Shown here one piece after another: positions 60,371 through 64,000 of a DNA stretch of 64,000 bases. The position numbers and the translations under genes were made by a program. Where the stretch lies: positions 33,866-97,865 of the forward strand of contig CALFWZ010000026.1 in the NCBI GenBank assembly GCA_937928405.1. The letters are read 5' to 3'. Under the pieces are notes generated by a model, which had not been told where the DNA came from, did not search any database, and saw only the letters and a program-made list of their open reading frames with translations. Numbering within the stretch: position 1 is the stretch's first letter; every line of letters begins with the position of its first letter. Origin of the DNA: an uncultured Saprospiraceae bacterium (GTDB lineage Bacteria; Bacteroidota; Bacteroidia; Chitinophagales; Saprospiraceae).

Positions 60371-61237
60371 ATGAAATTTAAAACCAAGTATATTTTATTT
60401 CCCCTCGTTATGAGTGTGGGCATCCTTCTTAGTTGCCAAAAAGTCAAAGAAGTTGGTGGCTGCCAACTTTCTAGCAGTCTAGATGGATACGAATTAGTGT
60501 GGAATGATGAATTTGATGGAACGGAGATCGATGCCTCTAAATGGTCTTATGACCTGGAAGATGGCTGTCAGATCAGTGAAAATCTTTGTGGTTGGGGCAA
60601 TAATGAATTAGAATATTATACGGATCGACCAGAGAATTCTTACCTCGAAAATGGAAATTTAGTCATCAAAGCCATCAAAGAAATTCCATTTTACTTAGGT
60701 CAACATCAATATACTTCCGCCCGAATGGTGACAAAAAACAAGGGCGATTGGAAATATGGACGGGTGGATGTACGGGCCAAGCTTCCTAAAGGGCAAGGAC
60801 TTTGGCCAGCTATCTGGATGTTACCAACCGAAAATGTCTATGGTGGATGGCCCAAAAGTGGAGAAATTGACATCATGGAAAATATTGGTAGTGAACCCAA
60901 TCGAGTTTTTGGTACCATTCACTATGGCCACGATTTTTGGCGATTTAACAGCCAAGGTATCGAATTGGAAGAGGGAGAAAGTAATTTTGCAGAGGATTTT
61001 CATGTATTTACCCTTTTATGGGACGAAAACTGCATCCAATTCCAAATGGATGGGCAAGATATCGGTGAACCGAATACTCGTTCTACTGTTCTACCTACCA
61101 CCTACCCTTTTGATCAAGAATTTCATTTGCTCTTAAACGTAGCCGTTGGTGGCAACCTACCAGGAAATCCAACGGGAGCTACTTCTTTTCCTCAGACGAT
61201 GGAAGTAGATTACGTCAGGGTTTACCAAGAAAAATAA
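60371..61237 (+). CDS. GH16 family lipoprotein (laminarinase-like)
   Basis: Lipobox LLSCQKV; WSYDLEDG...GWGNNELEYYTDRPENSYLENGNLVIKA; catalytic GEIDIMENIG; ends VDYVRVYQ. Confidence 0.93.
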   Translation: MKFKTKYILFPLVMSVGILLSCQKVKEVGGCQLSSSLDGYELVWNDEFDGTEIDASKWSYDLEDGCQISENLCGWGNNELEYYTDRPENSYLENGNLVIKAIKEIPFYLGQHQYTSARMVTKNKGDWKYGRVDVRAKLPKGQGLWPAIWMLPTENVYGGWPKSGEIDIMENIGSEPNRVFGTIHYGHDFWRFNSQGIELEEGESNFAEDFHVFTLLWDENCIQFQMDGQDIGEPNTRSTVLPTTYPFDQEFHLLLNVAVGGNLPGNPTGATSFPQTMEVDYVRVYQEK

Positions 61238-61264
61238 ATTATTTAATTACCAAAAATTATAATT

Positions 61265-62590
61265 ATGAAAAAAGTTTACCTCTCGTTTTCTTTACTATTA
61301 TTAGCGGCAATGAGTCTTTCCGCACAAACCCTTTGGGATAACTTTGAAGATACCCGAAAAGGAACCTATGGATTTATCAATGGAACTTTTATACCGTATC
61401 AAGAAAATCCAGCACCAGGTGGTTCTAACACCAGCTTAATCGCCGCAGAATATACCCGTAATCCAGCCGAACTTTTTGATGTAATTGTTTATGATGCTCA
61501 GATGGCAGACCTATCCGATTATCTTTCTGGTGCAAAAACCATGACGATGGATGTTTGGAGTCCTGCTGCTGGTACTACCGTACAGATAACCCTAGAAAAT
61601 GATGTGCTAGCGGAACCAGCAAATTTCCCAACTGGACGTCATAGCGCCTACCTTGCCACCACTAGCGTTGCTCAGGGTTGGGAGACACTTACCTTTACTT
61701 TTGATAACCAACCTGATGCTTCCGTCTCCAATACCAACGTAAACCGGATGGTTATTTTGTTTGCACCAAATACCAATACTGGTGAGACCTATTACTGGGA
61801 TAATTTAAATGGCCCTGAGCTCGCCAATGATCCTTGTGAAGGCGCAGTTTCGAATCCAAATATTTTTAATGATTTCGAATGTAACCAAAATACGAATTAT
61901 ACCTTTTCTCATTCGGGTATTAATTTCAGAAGAGTTTTAAACCCTGACACCAACGGCAATGCGTCTGATTACGCTGCTACTTATACGCGTAATGCTGGAG
62001 AATTGATTGATGTCATCGTTGGTAGATTTGATGGTAATTTATCTCTAGCAGCAGGTAATACGATCACACTGGATGTTTGGGATGCCGCAGCCCCTACTCC
62101 AATACTCATTTCTTTACAAAACGAAAATAATGAAGTAATTCTTGAAATGACCCAAAGTACATCCATTAGCAGTGGTTGGGAGACACTTACATTCGACCCT
62201 AGTGATGTCGTTGATGCTACAGACATCTCACGCTTTGCTATTTTATTCGATCCTAATACCGATTCTTCCGATCAGTTTTACTGGGATAATTTCCAATTAA
62301 ATGGTGTCACTTCTATTACGAATTTGTCGGAGGTTTCTGCTTTTCAAGCAACACCAAATCCAAGTCAAGGTGAAACAACTTTCCAATATAACTTAGAGAA
62401 CGCAGCAAACGTAAACTTATCTGTTTTTGATATGAATGGAAAATTAGTTTCGCAAGTTATCTCAGAAAATCAAGCGGCTGGTGCACACCAAGCCACCTGG
62501 TTGGCAAATGATCTGCCAAATGGAATTTACTTTTATAATATGCTCATTAATGGAGCTACTGCTTCTGGAAAGATCGTTCTAAATAAATAA
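61265..62590 (+). CDS. Secreted protein with two CBM-like modules and T9SS sorting domain
   Basis: Two modules ending YYWDNLNG / FYWDNFQLNG; CTD ATPNPSQGETTFQYNLENAANVNLSVFDMNGKLVSQV...LPNGIYFYNMLINGATASGKIVLNK. Confidence 0.85.
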   Translation: MKKVYLSFSLLLLAAMSLSAQTLWDNFEDTRKGTYGFINGTFIPYQENPAPGGSNTSLIAAEYTRNPAELFDVIVYDAQMADLSDYLSGAKTMTMDVWSPAAGTTVQITLENDVLAEPANFPTGRHSAYLATTSVAQGWETLTFTFDNQPDASVSNTNVNRMVILFAPNTNTGETYYWDNLNGPELANDPCEGAVSNPNIFNDFECNQNTNYTFSHSGINFRRVLNPDTNGNASDYAATYTRNAGELIDVIVGRFDGNLSLAAGNTITLDVWDAAAPTPILISLQNENNEVILEMTQSTSISSGWETLTFDPSDVVDATDISRFAILFDPNTDSSDQFYWDNFQLNGVTSITNLSEVSAFQATPNPSQGETTFQYNLENAANVNLSVFDMNGKLVSQVISENQAAGAHQATWLANDLPNGIYFYNMLINGATASGKIVLNK

Positions 62591-62620
62591 TACTCAAATT
62601 ATTAATCTGATTCTTCTAAA

Positions 62621-62657
62621 AAAAATAATCGTACCGAATTATCGTACGATTATTTTT
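62621..62657 (+). terminator. Rho-independent-type terminator
   Basis: AAAAATAATCGTAC...GTACGATTATTTTTTT. Confidence 0.7.
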
Positions 62658-62677
62658 TTAGCAGATTCACAAATTTC

Positions 62678-64000
62678 ATGTTAATGAAAAAAATCACCTT
62701 CTTAGCTTGTTTGCTAATCTCAACTTTTGGATTTAGTCAAGTGAGTTTACCCATTGATTTTGAATCCACCACGATCAATTATGATCTGGGAGATTTTGGA
62801 GGCAATACTTCTGGATTCGTGACAGATCCTACTGATCCCGGAAATACGGTAGTCCAAACCAATAAGCCAGATTTTGCTGAAACTTGGGCTGGAGTAACGG
62901 CAGGATCTGCTGGATTAACAGAACCAATTCCTTTTTCAGCAGGAAGTACTAAAATGACCGTCAGAGTCTGGTCAGTTGACGCAGGAGTTCCTATCCGTCT
63001 AAAAGTTGAAAACGCTGCCGACCCAACGATTAGTGTCGAAACTGAAACAATAAGTACGATGGCCATGACCTGGGAAACCATTGAATTTGACTTTAGTAAC
63101 CAAGCCGCAGGAACTGCGGCTATCGACTTGGCAAATACATATAATAAGGTTTCTATTTTCTTCAACTTTGGTACTGATGGTGCAACCGCTGGTGAGAAAA
63201 CTTACTTCTGGGATGACGTAGCTTTTGTGGACGTACCTTCCGTCATTGTTCCAAGTTTACCAATCGACTTTGAGAGTATGACTACCGATTACGCATTAGG
63301 TGATTTTGGTGAAAATGTTTCTGCTATTGTGGTAGATCCTACTGATCCAAACAATACCGTTGTTCAAAGCATTAAAACAGCTGGTGCCGAAACCTGGGCT
63401 GGTACCACCGCCGGTAGTGCTGGTCTCGCTCAAGCTATTCCTTTCACTGCAACTGACACCAAAATGACCGTGCGTGTTTGGTCGCCTGACGCTGGAACTC
63501 CTATTCGTCTAAAGGTTGAAGATAATACGGATCCTACCAAAAGTGTAGAAACCGAAGCAATGACTACCATGGCCATGACTTGGGAAACACTTGAATTTGA
63601 CTTTACCAACGAGGCCGCAGGAACTGCCGCTATCGACCTCGCTAATACGTATGATAAGGTTTCTATTTTCTTCAACTTCGGTACCGATGGCGCAACCGCT
63701 GGTGAGAAAACCTACTACTGGGATGATATAGCTTTTGTTGACGAACCACAAATAGTCGTTCCGAGTCTACCGATCGATTTTGAAAGTACGACCCTCAATT
63801 ATGACTTAGTTGATTTTGGAGGTAATGGTTCTTCTATCGTCGTTGATCCTACTGATCCCAATAATAACGTAGTGCAAAGTATAAAAACTGCTGGTGCTGA
63901 AACTTGGGCTGGTACCACTGCCAGTGATGCTGGGCTTGCTCAGTCCATTCCTTTTACTACATCAGCTACCAAAATGACCGTCAGAGTTTGGTCGCCTGAT
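62678..64000 (+). CDS. Secreted tandem-repeat (170 aa) CBM-like protein, 3' end beyond window
   Basis: Open frame to window end, MLMKKITFLACLLISTFGFSQVSLPIDFESTTINYDLGDFGGN...; repeat starts at 62750, 63260, 63770 (exactly 510 bp apart). Confidence 0.85.
   Translation, partial: MLMKKITFLACLLISTFGFSQVSLPIDFESTTINYDLGDFGGNTSGFVTDPTDPGNTVVQTNKPDFAETWAGVTAGSAGLTEPIPFSAGSTKMTVRVWSVDAGVPIRLKVENAADPTISVETETISTMAMTWETIEFDFSNQAAGTAAIDLANTYNKVSIFFNFGTDGATAGEKTYFWDDVAFVDVPSVIVPSLPIDFESMTTDYALGDFGENVSAIVVDPTDPNNTVVQSIKTAGAETWAGTTAGSAGLAQAIPFTATDTKMTVRVWSPDAGTPIRLKVEDNTDPTKSVETEAMTTMAMTWETLEFDFTNEAAGTAAIDLANTYDKVSIFFNFGTDGATAGEKTYYWDDIAFVDEPQIVVPSLPIDFESTTLNYDLVDFGGNGSSIVVDPTDPNNNVVQSIKTAGAETWAGTTASDAGLAQSIPFTTSATKMTVRVWSPD
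62750..64000 (+). repeat. In-frame 510-bp tandem repeats
   Basis: Each unit starts (V)PSLPIDFES and contains TKMTVRVWS, RLKVE, TMAMTWET(L/I)EFDF, VSIFFNFGTDGATAGEKTY.WDD.AFVD. Confidence 0.9.

Noticed and set aside
62779-63751. Minus-strand ORFs of 128, 81 and 80 aa
   Set aside because: Antisense to the 170-aa tandem repeats; their similarity to each other follows from the repeat.
1-64000. CRISPR arrays, tRNA/rRNA genes, intact transposases or integrases
   Set aside because: None recognised on reading either strand; no regularly spaced short repeats or cloverleaf-type sequence noticed, though a tRNA scan was not run.

Overview
The base composition and gene content look like a Bacteroidota chromosome, probably Saprospiria-like: T9SS sorting domains, SprB repeats, and a triple-tyrosine LuxR regulator. 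The main feature is a ~22.5 kb type VI secretion locus on the minus strand (about 9.2-31.7 kb). In transcription order it encodes a TPR-like protein, PAAR protein, novel small protein A, ClpV/TssH, novel small protein B (a paralogue of A), TssB, TssC, Hcp/TssD, a CHAP/TIGR02594-like putative amidase, VgrG/TssI, TssE, TssF, TssG, TssN, TssK, a zinc-ribbon FHA protein, a PpkA-like kinase, a PP2C phosphatase and a TssO-like coiled-coil membrane protein. It combines Bacteroidota-type (T6SS-iii) parts with a Ser/Thr kinase, phosphatase and FHA switch better known from proteobacterial T6SS. I could not recognise TssJ/L/M/A or TssP/Q/R in the window. Flanking the T6SS are a pentapeptide-repeat/TIR protein and a repeat-rich ~1.1 kb intergenic region. 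Next comes a four-gene CotH kinase / VTC / periplasmic CYTH-like / DUF4956 cluster, then a TonB receptor, a phosphohexomutase and secreted proteins. The window ends in a probable beta-glucan utilisation locus (GH16, a clan GH-A-like enzyme, CBM-like lipoproteins, two outer-membrane barrels, Y_Y_Y-LuxR regulator, no SusC/SusD seen). The last gene is a large secreted protein made of exact 510-bp (170-aa) tandem repeats that runs off the window. No tRNA, rRNA, CRISPR array or transposase gene was recognised. All family assignments are by eye; no searches were run.
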